From Aeromonas jandaei (GTDB taxonomy: Bacteria; Pseudomonadota; Gammaproteobacteria; Enterobacterales; Aeromonadaceae), in NCBI RefSeq assembly GCF_037890695.1, contig NZ_CP149571.1, forward strand, positions 3,750,001 to 3,814,000: a DNA stretch of 64,000 bases. The letters are read 5' to 3'. Shown in pieces: positions 38,736 to 47,658 of this stretch. Within the stretch, counting starts at the first letter, position 1. Every line of letters begins with the position of its first letter. The notes beneath the pieces are model-generated. The model was not told where the DNA came from and ran no database searches. It was given only the letters and a program-made list of their open reading frames with translations. A program made the translations under genes and the position numbers.

Positions 38736-39065
38736 TTACCCTTTGCGCGGCTTGGCACCCGGGGCGGCGACGTGACGATAGTCGCCATAGGGGAAGATAT
38801 TGCGAAAACGCTGGGCCACCGGCTCGGGGATGGAGCGGGAGAAGACCAGCTTGACCCCGTCACCATCGCGATGTCCCACAATGCGCCCACGCACTGTTTC
38901 GTGGCGCAGGATCTGCTTGGCATGCTCAATAAAGGCGGGCGATACCTTGCCCTGCTTGACCACCACCTTGCCGGGTGCAAGGCGGATCTCGAACAGGGCA
39001 CCACGCCCCAGCTTCATCAACCACCAGATCAGGGCTATCGCCACTATCAAGGAAATCCAGGCCAT
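38736..39065 (-). CDS. DUF3634 family membrane-anchored protein
   Basis: The 109-residue protein has one N-terminal TM helix (MAWISLIVAIALIWWLMKL) and a small basic domain (FEIRLAPGKVVVKQGKVSPAF, FPYGDYRHVAAPGAKPRKG) typical of gammaproteobacterial DUF3634 proteins. AGGAGG lies upstream. Function is unknown. It is separate from the nucleoside hydrolase gene by 126 nt. Confidence 0.82.
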   Translation of the reverse strand: MAWISLIVAIALIWWLMKLGRGALFEIRLAPGKVVVKQGKVSPAFIEHAKQILRHETVRGRIVGHRDGDGVKLVFSRSIPEPVAQRFRNIFPYGDYRHVAAPGAKPRKG

Positions 39066-39191
39066 CCCAATCCCTCCTAACGTCTTGATATCAGGCAGTA
39101 TAAGCGCCTGTGCGCCGCGATTGTTTGGCGGGGATCACAGCCGCAACGCAACGCGCGCCACCACGAATCACCGCCAGACCGTCGGGGACGT

Positions 39192-40175
39192 TTAACGGCG
39201 CTTGCCCCAGGCCACCAGCGTCTCGCGATAGAGGGCGAGCAGCGCCTCATCACGCACAGCCACCCCGACCTGCTGCGGACGAAAATCGGCCCAGCCATCA
39301 TGGGAGTGGCGCTTGCCATCGAACTTTTGCAGGGTATGACCGATGGCCGGGCCACTGTTGATCACCCGCACCGGCCCCTCACGCAGGGTAAAGAGAGTCG
39401 GGTCAATGACATAGGCGATGGCGGACGGGTCGTGGACATGGCAGCCGGAGAGTCCCAGCTTCTCCGAGTAAAAACGCAGATAGAAGCGGCTGACATCCCA
39501 CAGGAACTGGCCCGGCTCGCCCGCCTCGTCGCGCAGCGCATCGAGATAGTCGCCGCTGAAAAAGCTCTGCTGGGTCACATCCAGCCCGATGATCACCACC
39601 GGCCAGTCGGCAGTAAAGACCCGGTCGGCAGCATCGGGATCATCGTGGATATTGGCCTCGGCATAGGGGGTGACGTTGCCGCGATGACCATTGATACCAA
39701 AAGCGCCCCCCATCACCACCACCTGTTTCACCAGTGAAACAATCTCGGGCGCCTGCTGCAGCGCCAGCGCCAGATTGGTCAAAGGCCCGATGGTAACGAG
39801 GGTGATCTCCCCCGGCGCCGCTTTGACCGCCTCGACAATGTACTGCCACGCGGGACGGGGGTCGGGCGCAATACTCACCTCTCCCGCCTCCAGGTCACCA
39901 AAGCCGCTCGGGCCGTGAACTATGGTGGTGGGGCCGACCGGTTCGCGCAGCAGCGGGGCGGCAGCGCCTTTGGCCACATCCGCTTTCATGCCGTACTTCT
40001 GCTTGAGCCAGAGGGCGTTGCGGGTGCCATTGGCGATAGTGGCGTTGCCAAAAACGGTGGTGATGGCGAGCAGCTCGATGGCGGGGTGGGCCTCGGCAAA
40101 GAGGATGGCCATGGCATCGTCGATGCCCGGATCGGTGTCGAGAATAATCTTGTGAGTCTGGATCTTGTCAGTCAT
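39192..40175 (-). CDS. Nucleoside hydrolase (inosine-uridine preferring family)
   Basis: This enzyme hydrolyses the N-glycosidic bond of ribonucleosides for purine or pyrimidine salvage. It has 327 residues from the ATG at 40175 (GGGAGG 5 nt upstream; an alternative TTG start seven codons earlier is less likely). The Ca2+-binding aspartates are in ILDTDPGIDDAMA at the N-terminus, and HDPSAIAYVIDP near the end holds the catalytic His-Asp pair. VTIGPLTNLALAL and VVMGGAF are also diagnostic. Base preference cannot be read from the sequence. Confidence 0.92.
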   Translation of the reverse strand: MTDKIQTHKIILDTDPGIDDAMAILFAEAHPAIELLAITTVFGNATIANGTRNALWLKQKYGMKADVAKGAAAPLLREPVGPTTIVHGPSGFGDLEAGEVSIAPDPRPAWQYIVEAVKAAPGEITLVTIGPLTNLALALQQAPEIVSLVKQVVVMGGAFGINGHRGNVTPYAEANIHDDPDAADRVFTADWPVVIIGLDVTQQSFFSGDYLDALRDEAGEPGQFLWDVSRFYLRFYSEKLGLSGCHVHDPSAIAYVIDPTLFTLREGPVRVINSGPAIGHTLQKFDGKRHSHDGWADFRPQQVGVAVRDEALLALYRETLVAWGKRR

Positions 40176-40295
40176 ATGACCTCCCTGCAACGACAAAAGG
40201 GGGAGTCTACCGGGCTCACCGCCCTTTATCCCGGCAGGGGATCACACCCTGAACCTTTGCTCGCACTTTCCGGCATCACATCCACAATCCCCGCC

Positions 40296-40330
40296 ACAAA
40301 AAATGGCGCGGCCACTTGGGGCCGCGCCAT
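40296..40330 (-). terminator. Terminator of the 97-aa gene
   Basis: An 11-bp stem ATGGCGCGGCC/GGCCGCGCCAT with a 6-nt loop is followed on the minus strand by a run of six T residues. Confidence 0.9.
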
Positions 40331-40373
40331 GACGATTCATTATCTCATTGCCCTGGAACCAGGTTCCCGGCAC

Positions 40374-40667
40374 TCAGCGTTTACGGTGCCAACGCGGCGA
40401 GGTGGACTTCTCTCCCCAGGGGGTCACACAGGGGAGCAGAGCCCCTTCAATCACCGCATCGCAGCTGGCCAGCGCCTCGGCAATCTTCTGATGCAGCACC
40501 CGCAACACCTTGCCTTCGTGCTCGGCCAGCGAGTGGCCGGCGGCAAAGAACTCCGGCTGATACTGCAGCGCCAGCTTCTGGGCAAATTCGTAAGTGTTGA
40601 AGCAATCCGGCATCCGCTCAACCACATCTTCAAGCCGGGTCAACAAGCTGTTCAATTCCCTGGTCAT
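40374..40667 (-). CDS. Hypothetical protein (97 residues)
   Basis: The ATG at 40667 is preceded by GGAGGGAG and starts MTRELNSLLTRLEDVVERM. The product is a soluble, mostly helical protein with three Cys residues and a basic tail (WHRKR). It lies divergent from the aldehyde dehydrogenase operon, with about 210 nt between starts, and has its own strong terminator. I do not recognise a family; it is real by ribosome-binding site and terminator criteria. Confidence 0.7.
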   Translation of the reverse strand: MTRELNSLLTRLEDVVERMPDCFNTYEFAQKLALQYQPEFFAAGHSLAEHEGKVLRVLHQKIAEALASCDAVIEGALLPCVTPWGEKSTSPRWHRKR

Positions 40668-40807
40668 AGTGCTCCCTCCATGCATGTGAATAGCCAAAAA
40701 CTACCTCTTATTAGATAAGTCACCAACGAGCAAACCACAAAAGTGTGGGGAGGAACACAGTTCTCTCTTGCGTCCAGCTGCCGGTGACAGAGGCAGATGA
40801 TGCCAGC

Positions 40808-40836
40808 TTTACACTTGCGCAACAAACGACTAGATT
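40808..40836 (+). promoter_or_regulatory. Sigma-70 promoter of the aldehyde dehydrogenase operon
   Basis: TTTACA (40808-40813) and TAGATT (40831-40836) are spaced by exactly 17 nt, close to the sigma-70 consensus. The aldehyde dehydrogenase ATG is about 45 nt downstream of the -10 box. Confidence 0.7.
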
Positions 40837-40839
40837 TAG

Positions 40840-40857
40840 ACCGACCAATCAGTCGGT
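40840..40857. promoter_or_regulatory. TetR-type operator
   Basis: ACCGAC and GTCGGT form a perfect 6-bp inverted repeat around CAATCA, directly overlapping the expected transcription start. This pattern (A/GxCCGAC...GTCGGT) is typical of TetR-family sites. The regulator gene is inside the operon, so autorepression is expected. Confidence 0.7.
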
Positions 40858-40879
40858 TGTTTTTCAGACGGAGAAGATC

Positions 40880-42325
40880 ATGGGAGTCGCACCGCATCAG
40901 CACAGTCCGGAGGATATCCTCGCCATCAAGCTGGCCCTGCCCGAGCAGCTGGAGCGGCTCAAACGGGCGAGCCGGGAACACCCGATGCCGACGCTGGCCG
41001 AGCGGCGAACCCAGCTGACCAAACTCAAGCGGGCGCTGCTGGCTCACAAGGAGCAGCTCTGCACGGCGCTGGCGCAGGATTATGGCCAGCGCAGCCACTA
41101 CGACAGCCAGATCGCCGACATCCTCCCCTGCATCATGCAGATCAACTACACCCAGAAGCGGCTCAAGCGCTGGATGCAGCCCCATCGTCGCCATGCCGGT
41201 CTGCTGCTCGCCCCCGCCAAAGTGGAGGTACACTTCCAGCCGCTCGGGGTGGTCGGCATCATAGTGCCGTGGAACTTTCCGGTGATGCTGAGCCTCGGCC
41301 CGCTCATCACCGCCATCGCGGCAGGGAACCGGGCGATGCTGAAACTCTCCGAGTTCACTCCCCATACCAACGCCGTGCTGCGTACCCTGCTCACCACCAC
41401 TTTCAACGAGGACGAGATCGCCGTCATCGAGGGGGATGCCCAGATGGCGGCCGCATTCAGCTCGCTCCCCTTCGATCACCTGCTGTTCACCGGCTCCACC
41501 ATGGTTGGCAAGCTGGTAATGGCCGCCGCCGCGCCCCAGCTCACCCCGCTCACCCTTGAGCTGGGTGGTAAGAGCCCTTGCCTCATCGCCCCCGACATGC
41601 CAGTTGAGACCGCCATCGAGCGGATGATCTTCGGCAAGAGCCTCAACGCCGGCCAGATCTGCGTTGCCCCCGACTATGTGCTGCTGCCCCGCAGCGAGGT
41701 GGAGAACTTTATCGCCGCCTATCGCAACCACTTTGCCAAGCTCTACCCTGCCGGGCTCGCCAGCCCCGACTACGGCGCCATCATCAACGATCGCCAGTAT
41801 CAGCGGCTGGTCAGCTGGCTCGATGAGGCCAAACAGGCGGGAGCCCAGCTCCACCCCTGTGCCACTCCGGCGCGGGATGATCAGCGCCGCCTTCTGGCCC
41901 CGCATCTGCTGACCGGGGTGCCGGGCCACTGTCAGGTGATACAGCAGGAGATCTTCGGCCCGCTGCTGCCGCTCATCCCCTACGACACGCTGGAGGAGGC
42001 GCTCGCCTATATCGCCGAACGTCCCCGCCCGCTGGCCCTCTATCTGATGAGCTTCGATCCCGAGCTGCAGGCGCGGGTGACCCGGGAGACCCACTCCGGC
42101 GGCATGGCCATCAACGAGAGTCTGTTCCAGGTGGCAGCCGATGATGTGCCGTTTGGCGGCATCGGCGCCTCCGGCATGGGCCACTACCACGGGCACGAGG
42201 GCTTTCTCACCTTCTCCAAGGCGAAAACCGTGCTGACCCGCGGCAAGTTCACCACCGGCTCCCTGATCCATCCGCCCTACAACAGCTGGATCCAGAAGCT
42301 GATGATGGCTTTTTTCCTGCGCTGA
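40880..42325 (+). CDS. Coniferyl-aldehyde-dehydrogenase-like aldehyde dehydrogenase
   Basis: The 481-residue protein starts at the ATG 40880 (CGGAGAAG upstream). NAD(P)+-dependent aldehyde dehydrogenases oxidise aldehydes to acids. The NAD pocket is seen in GIIVPWNFPVMLSLGPLITAIAAGN, the general-base Glu in TLELGGKSPCLI, and the catalytic Cys in NAGQICVAPDYVLL (C of GQIC). The C-terminal NESLFQVAADDVPFGGIGASGMG fits the coniferyl-aldehyde/fatty-aldehyde group. With a downstream Fe-alcohol dehydrogenase it can oxidise alcohols to acids in two steps. Confidence 0.9.
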   Translation: MGVAPHQHSPEDILAIKLALPEQLERLKRASREHPMPTLAERRTQLTKLKRALLAHKEQLCTALAQDYGQRSHYDSQIADILPCIMQINYTQKRLKRWMQPHRRHAGLLLAPAKVEVHFQPLGVVGIIVPWNFPVMLSLGPLITAIAAGNRAMLKLSEFTPHTNAVLRTLLTTTFNEDEIAVIEGDAQMAAAFSSLPFDHLLFTGSTMVGKLVMAAAAPQLTPLTLELGGKSPCLIAPDMPVETAIERMIFGKSLNAGQICVAPDYVLLPRSEVENFIAAYRNHFAKLYPAGLASPDYGAIINDRQYQRLVSWLDEAKQAGAQLHPCATPARDDQRRLLAPHLLTGVPGHCQVIQQEIFGPLLPLIPYDTLEEALAYIAERPRPLALYLMSFDPELQARVTRETHSGGMAINESLFQVAADDVPFGGIGASGMGHYHGHEGFLTFSKAKTVLTRGKFTTGSLIHPPYNSWIQKLMMAFFLR

Positions 42326-42336
42326 CGGAGCCCGCC

Positions 42337-42927
42337 ATGACCGACAAGCGCCGCCAAATTCTGGATGCCGCCCTCGCCCTCTGCGCCGAAGATGGTCTGC
42401 AGGGGGCAGCCACCGCCCGCATTGCCAAGGCGGCCGGGGTCGCCAACGGCACCCTGTTCCACCACTTTCCGAGCAAGGAGGCACTGATCCTTCAGCTCTA
42501 TCAGGATGTGAAGACCAGGATGGGGGCTGCCATCTGCGAAGCCGATCCCGAGCTGGCACTACGCGAGCAGATCCACCACTACTGGCAGCAGGCGATGAGC
42601 TGGATGCTGGCCCACCCCAACGAGATCAAATTTGTGCTGGGTTTCTTTCACTCCCCCCTGCTGGCCCGCCCGGCCCGCAGCCAGATCTTGAATGACACTC
42701 TGCGCTTTCTGCCCGCTCTGCTGGTAAAAGGGCAGGCCAGTGGCGAGCTGATGCAGGCCCCCGCGCCGCTGTTGCTGGAGGTGTGTCAGGGGCAGTTCCT
42801 CGCCTGCGCATCACTCTTTGTCGATCAACCCGAGCTTGGGCAGGATGCCCACTGGCAAGCCAGTGCCTTTGCCCTCTTCTGGTCAGCCATCTCAGGAGCC
42901 AACCCCTATGACAACTCCGACCGTTGA
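42337..42927 (+). CDS. TetR/AcrR-family repressor of the operon
   Basis: The 196-residue repressor has an N-terminal helix-turn-helix (about 1-50: RRQILDAALALCAEDGLQGAATARIAKAAGVANGTLFHHFPSKEALI) and a variable ligand-binding half. It lies 11 nt downstream of the aldehyde dehydrogenase gene, in the operon whose promoter carries a matching palindromic operator. The likely inducer is an aldehyde, alcohol or acyl compound handled by the enzymes. It overlaps the start of the next gene by about 20 nt. Confidence 0.88.
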   Translation: MTDKRRQILDAALALCAEDGLQGAATARIAKAAGVANGTLFHHFPSKEALILQLYQDVKTRMGAAICEADPELALREQIHHYWQQAMSWMLAHPNEIKFVLGFFHSPLLARPARSQILNDTLRFLPALLVKGQASGELMQAPAPLLLEVCQGQFLACASLFVDQPELGQDAHWQASAFALFWSAISGANPYDNSDR

Positions 42928-43426
42928 ATCTCTGGCCGCACTGGGCCGCCGCCTCTGGATCACCACTCTGCTCTGGGTGGTGGGCCGAACTCTCTGCCGC
43001 GCCGCCCGTATCGACGAGGCGGTGCACCGCGAACTGGCCCCCTTGCCGGATGGCCTGGCCATTCGCCTTGAGGTGGGGGGACTTGATTACGCCATGAACA
43101 TGCATAAAGAAGGAGGGCGCTGGTATCCCGGTGCGCCGGCTGCACCCCATGCCACCATCCATCCGCTGCGGGTGCGCTTCAAGCACCCCAGTATCGCGTT
43201 TCGCGCCCTGAGCTTTCGGCTCGGGGTCAATCAGGCGTTCAGTGAAAACCGGCTGCTGGTAGAGGGGGACCTGACCACCGCCATGCATCTGGTGCGGGGG
43301 CTTGAGCAGTTGCAGTCCCTGATCCTGCCTGCCTTTATCGCGCGGCCGCTGCTGCGCCACTATCCGGCCCAGCGCAACAAGCTTGGCCGTGCCTGCAACA
43401 TCTATCTGGGTCTGGTAACCGGCTGA
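42908..43426 (+). CDS. SCP2-like lipid-binding protein
   Basis: The ATG at 42908 follows CAGGAG; the product has 172 residues. A hydrophobic N-terminal helix (LWITTLLWVVGRTL) is followed by a domain with the SCP2 sterol-carrier pattern, especially FSENRLLVEGDLTTAMHLVRGLEQL (about 110-135). SCP2 folds bind lipids and acyl groups in a hydrophobic tunnel. The placement between a TetR and alcohol dehydrogenase gene suggests the operon handles a hydrophobic aldehyde or alcohol. Family call is moderate; role is an inference. Confidence 0.6.
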   Translation: MTTPTVESLAALGRRLWITTLLWVVGRTLCRAARIDEAVHRELAPLPDGLAIRLEVGGLDYAMNMHKEGGRWYPGAPAAPHATIHPLRVRFKHPSIAFRALSFRLGVNQAFSENRLLVEGDLTTAMHLVRGLEQLQSLILPAFIARPLLRHYPAQRNKLGRACNIYLGLVTG

Positions 43427-43443
43427 GCGCAAGGAGCCTTGAT

Positions 43444-44628
43444 ATGAGCCGCTATTACGATTTTTTCTGTCCGGTCAAACTGCTGGCCGGTGAACAGGCG
43501 CTGGAGCAGCTGGCCAGCGAGCTGGCAAGCCTTGGTGCTCGCCGCCCCCTGCTGCTGACCGACAAGGGGGTCAATGCCACTGGTCTTGCCACCCTGCTGG
43601 CCAATGTACTGGCCGAAGGGGAGCTGCCGGTCGCCGCCATTTGGGACGAGATCCCGGCCGACTCCTCCACTGCCGTGGTGGAGCGGATCGCCAAGCGCTA
43701 CGCCGAGCTAGACTGCGACAGTCTGGTGGCGCTGGGGGGCGGCTCGGTCATCGATACCGCCAAGGCGGTCAATATCCTGGCATCCATGGGTGGTGAACAC
43801 CTGCTCGACTACTCGGGCGCCGGTTGCCTGACTCGTCCCCTCAAGCCGCTGGCGGTGGTGCCCACCACGGCAGGTACCGGTTCCGAGGTCACGCTGGTGG
43901 CGGTGATCAAGGATGAGGCGAGCGGGCGCAAGGTGCCCTTCACCTCCCCCTTCCTGCTGCCGCAGCTGGCGGTGCTCGACCCGCGTCTGACTCAGGGACT
44001 GCCCCTCAATATCACCGCAGCCACCGCCATGGATGCCATGACCCATGCCATCGAGGCCTTTATCGGCACCGCCAAAAACCCGGTGAGCGATGCGCTGGCC
44101 CTGATGGCGGTAGAGAAGATAGCCAATGCCCTGCCTCTCATCCTCAAGGATCCGCAAAACAAGCAGTTGCGGCTGCAATTGGCCGAAGGTTCCACCCTGG
44201 CGGGCATGGCCTTCTCCAACTCCATGGTGGGACTGGTGCATGCCCTCGGCCACAGTCTGGGGGCTCGCTGCCATCTCCCCCACGGCCTGTGCATGAACCT
44301 CTTCCTGCCGACCGTGCTCGACTTCAACCGCCCCGAGGTAGATAACGAGTTGGCCCGCCTGCTGCTGCCGCTGGTGGGAGCCGAGCGCTTTGCCGCCACC
44401 CCGGCCCACCTGCGGGCCGAGGCGACCATCACCGCCATTCGTACCCTGCGCGATACCCTGTGGCAGGCGGTCAAGCTGCCGCGCACCATGAGCGAGGCGG
44501 GGGTAAGCGATCGCTCGCTGCTCGGGGAGATACGGGATCTGGCCGTCAACGACGGTGCCATGCTGTTCAATCGCAAGGATGCCGACCGTGAGCAGTTGCT
44601 CACTCTGCTGGAGCGGGCCTGGGCCTGA
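43444..44628 (+). CDS. Iron-containing alcohol dehydrogenase
   Basis: The 394-residue group III alcohol dehydrogenase interconverts alcohols and aldehydes with NAD(P)H. The nucleotide-binding part shows LVALGGGSVIDTAKAV (about 95-110) and VPTTAGTGSEVTLVAV (about 140). The metal site uses the Asp and His of AMDAMTHAIEAF (about 197-205), VHALGHSLG (about 265) and LPHGLC (about 280). It is the last gene of the operon, so it probably acts with the upstream aldehyde dehydrogenase. A strong terminator follows 12 nt after the stop. Confidence 0.93.
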   Translation: MSRYYDFFCPVKLLAGEQALEQLASELASLGARRPLLLTDKGVNATGLATLLANVLAEGELPVAAIWDEIPADSSTAVVERIAKRYAELDCDSLVALGGGSVIDTAKAVNILASMGGEHLLDYSGAGCLTRPLKPLAVVPTTAGTGSEVTLVAVIKDEASGRKVPFTSPFLLPQLAVLDPRLTQGLPLNITAATAMDAMTHAIEAFIGTAKNPVSDALALMAVEKIANALPLILKDPQNKQLRLQLAEGSTLAGMAFSNSMVGLVHALGHSLGARCHLPHGLCMNLFLPTVLDFNRPEVDNELARLLLPLVGAERFAATPAHLRAEATITAIRTLRDTLWQAVKLPRTMSEAGVSDRSLLGEIRDLAVNDGAMLFNRKDADREQLLTLLERAWA

Positions 44629-44639
44629 ACCACTCCGAC

Positions 44640-44672
44640 AAAAGATACCCGGCAGAGCGCCGGGTATCTTTT
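44640..44672 (+). terminator. Terminator of the aldehyde/alcohol operon
   Basis: A perfect 14-bp stem AAAAGATACCCGGC/GCCGGGTATCTTTT with a 5-nt loop ends in TTTT. Confidence 0.93.
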
Positions 44673-44804
44673 GAGCAGGATCCCGATATGACGCAGAGAG
44701 GGCACATCAGGGTAGGATATTGACCCCATGCTGTCGTTATCTGTTCTATACCTTGGCTAACAGTTATTGTGCAGACAGCCATCTTCATGCCAGAGGTGCC
44801 CACC

Positions 44805-45065
44805 ATGAGCGACATCATTCATCAGGCCAACCAGCAGCAATTCATCTGTATGGTGGAGGGGAAGGAGTCGAGATTGCGCTACCGGCGCCTCGATGCCAAG
44901 ACCATCGATGCCTACAGCACCTTTGTCCCCCCCGAGCTGCGGGTGCAGGGGATTGCCGATCAGCTGGCCCGCGCCCTCTTCAACTGGACTCAGGCAGAGG
45001 GGCTCACTATAGTGCCCAGCTGCAGTTACATTGACGTCTGGTTACGCCGAAATGCCAATAGTTGA
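44805..45065 (+). CDS. Small GNAT-type N-acetyltransferase-like protein
   Basis: The ATG at 44805 (GAGG 9 nt upstream) gives 86 residues starting MSDIIHQANQQQF, with the pattern of the short COG2388/YjdJ family: FICMVEGKESRLRYRRL, then the VPPELRVQGIADQLARALFNWTQAEG motif that matches the acetyl-CoA loop (PELRGQGIA...). It probably acetylates a small molecule or protein. Its end overlaps the start of the next gene by 14 nt. Confidence 0.8.
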   Translation: MSDIIHQANQQQFICMVEGKESRLRYRRLDAKTIDAYSTFVPPELRVQGIADQLARALFNWTQAEGLTIVPSCSYIDVWLRRNANS

Positions 45066-45642
45066 GCCATTAGATCCCAAACAAGAACACGCCTTCCAAG
45101 CCAAAACCGAAGCGCTGCTGCGGGCCGATCCACAGCGGATGGCCTGCCTGCAGGCAGCCGCCGAGCTCGATCTGCCCGACTGGGCGCTGGGGGCAGGCTT
45201 TATCCGCAACCTCATCTGGGATCATCTCCACCACAAAACCGAGCCCACCCCGCTCAACGATATCGACCTTATCTACCTCGATAGCAGCGACCCGCAAGGG
45301 CTGGCCGAAGCAGAGCACGAAGCCTGGCTCGCCAAACGGCTGCCCGGCCAGCAGTGGGAGGTGCGCAATCAGGCCCGCATGCACACTCGCCAGCTGGCAG
45401 CACCGTTTACCAGCAGCATGGAGGCGCTCAGCCACTGGGTCGAGGTACCCACCTGCATCGGCGTGCGCCTGACCAAAGATGGCGAGTTCGAGTGGCTTGC
45501 CCCCTACGGCTTTGCCATAAACTGGTCGCTGCAAGTGAGTGCCAACCCCAGATGTCGCCAGGACAAACAGATCTTCACCCAGCGCATCAAGGAGAAGCAG
45601 TGGCAGACTCTCTGGCCTGACCTTCAGGTAAACTGGCCATAA
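45052..45642 (+). CDS. Nucleotidyltransferase-like protein (DUF925/NTP_transf_6)
   Basis: The 196-residue protein starts at the ATG 45052 (weak ribosome-binding site, translation probably coupled to the overlapping previous gene). It has the family features GAGFIRNLIWDHLH, TPLNDIDLIYLD (metal-binding D-x-D of a polymerase-beta-like active site, about 70-78) and EWLAPYGFAINWSL. Family function is not known; the substrate is not assignable. Confidence 0.85.
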   Translation: MPIVEPLDPKQEHAFQAKTEALLRADPQRMACLQAAAELDLPDWALGAGFIRNLIWDHLHHKTEPTPLNDIDLIYLDSSDPQGLAEAEHEAWLAKRLPGQQWEVRNQARMHTRQLAAPFTSSMEALSHWVEVPTCIGVRLTKDGEFEWLAPYGFAINWSLQVSANPRCRQDKQIFTQRIKEKQWQTLWPDLQVNWP

Positions 45643-45713
45643 CCTGATTGCAATCTTTCGATAACCTTGGGCACACTAGGGTAAAAGCTGGTTGTAACTC
45701 AATGGGTTAAATA

Positions 45714-47537
45714 ATGCGCGACTTCTTCTCTCTCGAACGCTGGCTACCGGGCCTCGCCGCCCTGCTGCAATACCAGCGCGCCTGGTTGATGCCTGACCTT
45801 CGCGCTGGACTCTCGGTCGCTGCGGTGGCCCTGCCCGTGGCCATTGCCTATGCCGAGCTCGCCGGTGTGGGCGCCATCGTCGGCCTCTACTCCTGCATCC
45901 TGCCCATGCTGGTCTACGCCCTGTTCGGCACCTCCCGCCAGCTGATCGTCGGCCCCGATGCCGCCACCTGCGCGGTCATCGCCGCCGTGGTGACGCCACT
46001 GGCCGCTGGCGACCCGACCCGCCACTGGCAGCTGGTGATGACCATGACCGCCATGACCGGCTTCTGGTGCCTGATTGCCAGCCGCTTCAAGCTGGGGGTG
46101 CTGGCGGACTTTCTCTCCCGCCCGATCCTGATGGGGCTGCTCAACGGTGTGGCCATCACCATCATGGTGGGCCAGCTCTCCAAGATCTTCGGATTCACCT
46201 TCAGCGAGCGCTATCTCATTGAGCGGATCGCCAACGGTACCACCTACATCACCCAGACCCATCTGCCGACCCTGGCCATGAGTCTGGTGGCACTGGCCAC
46301 CCTGCTGCTGGCCAAACGCTTCCGGCCAGCCTGGCCCTCCTCCATGGTGGCCATGGTGATCACCGCCGCACTGGTGTGGGCGCTCAACCTCGGTCAGTAC
46401 CATATCGCCACCTTGGGCAAGGTGGGCTCCGGCCTGCCCGCCTTCCAGATGCCGGAGTTTCCCCCGGGACTGATGCGGGAGCTGGTGCTGCCGGCCCTCA
46501 ACCTCGCCATGGTGAGCTTCGTCTCCATGATGCTGACCGCCCGCAGCTTTGCCGCCAAGAACGGCTATGAAATCGATGCGGACAAGGAGTTCCGGGCGCT
46601 CGGCATGGCCAACCTCGCCTCTGCCATCTCCCAGGGCTTTGCCATCAGCGGTGCGGATTCGCGTACCGCGGTCAACGACGCCAACGGCGGCAAGAGCCAA
46701 CTGGTCTCCATCATCGCCGCCGGGGTAATCGCTCTCATCACCTTCTACCTGACAGCGCCGCTGCAATACATCCCGACCGCCGCCCTCGGGGTGGTGCTGG
46801 TGATGGCATCCCTGTCGCTCACCGACTTTCGCGGCCTCTGGGCGCTGCGCCACTCCGACCGCGCCGCCTTCTGGCTGGCGCTGGTCACCTTTATCAGCGT
46901 GCTCACCATGGGGGTGATCCCGGGGATCACCCTTGCCGTGTTGCTGGGGCTGTTCCAGTTCCTGCGCAATGTGATGCGTCCCACCGACCAGCTGCTCGGC
47001 ATGGATGACGAAGGGGTGGTGCGCACCCTGGGGGACAACGAGCAGGCCAAGGCGATCCCGGGCATTCTGGTCTATCGCTTCAACTCGCCGCTCACCTACT
47101 TCAACGCCCCCTACTTCAAGCGGCGAGTCATGGCCCTGCTGGTGCAGGATCCCCACAATCCCAAGTGTCTGGTGATCGATGCCGTCGCCTGCTTTACCCA
47201 TCAGGACATCAGCGTGATGAGCATGGTGGGAGAGCTGCACAAGGATCTGAAACGACGCGGCATCCATATGGTGATGGCGGGACGCCATGGCCAGATGACC
47301 CACTGGCTCAAGCAGGCTGGCGTGCGGGTGGGCGACGAGGGGATCATCCTCTGCCCCGACATGTATCAGGCGCTGCGCATGACCCGCTGCTACCGCGAGC
47401 CGGTGTTCAGGGATGACGATGTGGTCGAAAGTACCACGGATGCCATCCTCTCCCGCTGGCCACAGGATGATGCCCTGCCCGACTCGGCGCGTCTTACCCT
47501 CCCCTGCGAGCAGGAGGCGGGCACCACGCCGGCCTGA
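45714..47537 (+). CDS. SulP-family anion transporter with STAS domain
   Basis: The 607-residue protein has a 14-helix SulP core (about 20-410; RAGLSVAAVALPVAIAYAELAG, GPDAATCAVIAAVVTPL, AISQGFAISGADSRTAVNDANGGKS) followed by a cytoplasmic STAS domain (about 445-560, with CLVIDAVACFTHQDISVMSMVGELHKDLKRRGI). SulP transporters move sulfate, bicarbonate or other anions. The substrate is not shown by the sequence. A strong inverted repeat lies 18 nt after the stop. Confidence 0.9.
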   Translation: MRDFFSLERWLPGLAALLQYQRAWLMPDLRAGLSVAAVALPVAIAYAELAGVGAIVGLYSCILPMLVYALFGTSRQLIVGPDAATCAVIAAVVTPLAAGDPTRHWQLVMTMTAMTGFWCLIASRFKLGVLADFLSRPILMGLLNGVAITIMVGQLSKIFGFTFSERYLIERIANGTTYITQTHLPTLAMSLVALATLLLAKRFRPAWPSSMVAMVITAALVWALNLGQYHIATLGKVGSGLPAFQMPEFPPGLMRELVLPALNLAMVSFVSMMLTARSFAAKNGYEIDADKEFRALGMANLASAISQGFAISGADSRTAVNDANGGKSQLVSIIAAGVIALITFYLTAPLQYIPTAALGVVLVMASLSLTDFRGLWALRHSDRAAFWLALVTFISVLTMGVIPGITLAVLLGLFQFLRNVMRPTDQLLGMDDEGVVRTLGDNEQAKAIPGILVYRFNSPLTYFNAPYFKRRVMALLVQDPHNPKCLVIDAVACFTHQDISVMSMVGELHKDLKRRGIHMVMAGRHGQMTHWLKQAGVRVGDEGIILCPDMYQALRMTRCYREPVFRDDDVVESTTDAILSRWPQDDALPDSARLTLPCEQEAGTTPA

Positions 47538-47555
47538 TCTGCCGACCAGCTCCTC

Positions 47556-47576
47556 TGGCCGGAGAGTCTCCGGCCA
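47556..47576 (+). other. Inverted repeat after the SulP gene
   Basis: A 10-bp inverted repeat TGGCCGGAGA/TCTCCGGCCA with a 1-nt centre and no T-tract. It may be a weak terminator or mRNA 3' stabiliser. Confidence 0.5.
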
Positions 47577-47658
47577 AGGATTGCACCCGCTCCGCGCTTG
47601 GTGTTAAATGCCCGACCAGATGGCACCAGATCGTGCCGTCCCAGCTGTTGGACATGCC

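Noticed and set aside
40664..42559. A 631-codon minus-strand open frame opposite the aldehyde dehydrogenase gene
   Set aside because: Aldehyde dehydrogenase motifs and a promoter on the + strand are unambiguous. The antisense frame has repetitive Gly/Gln/His composition typical of shadows.
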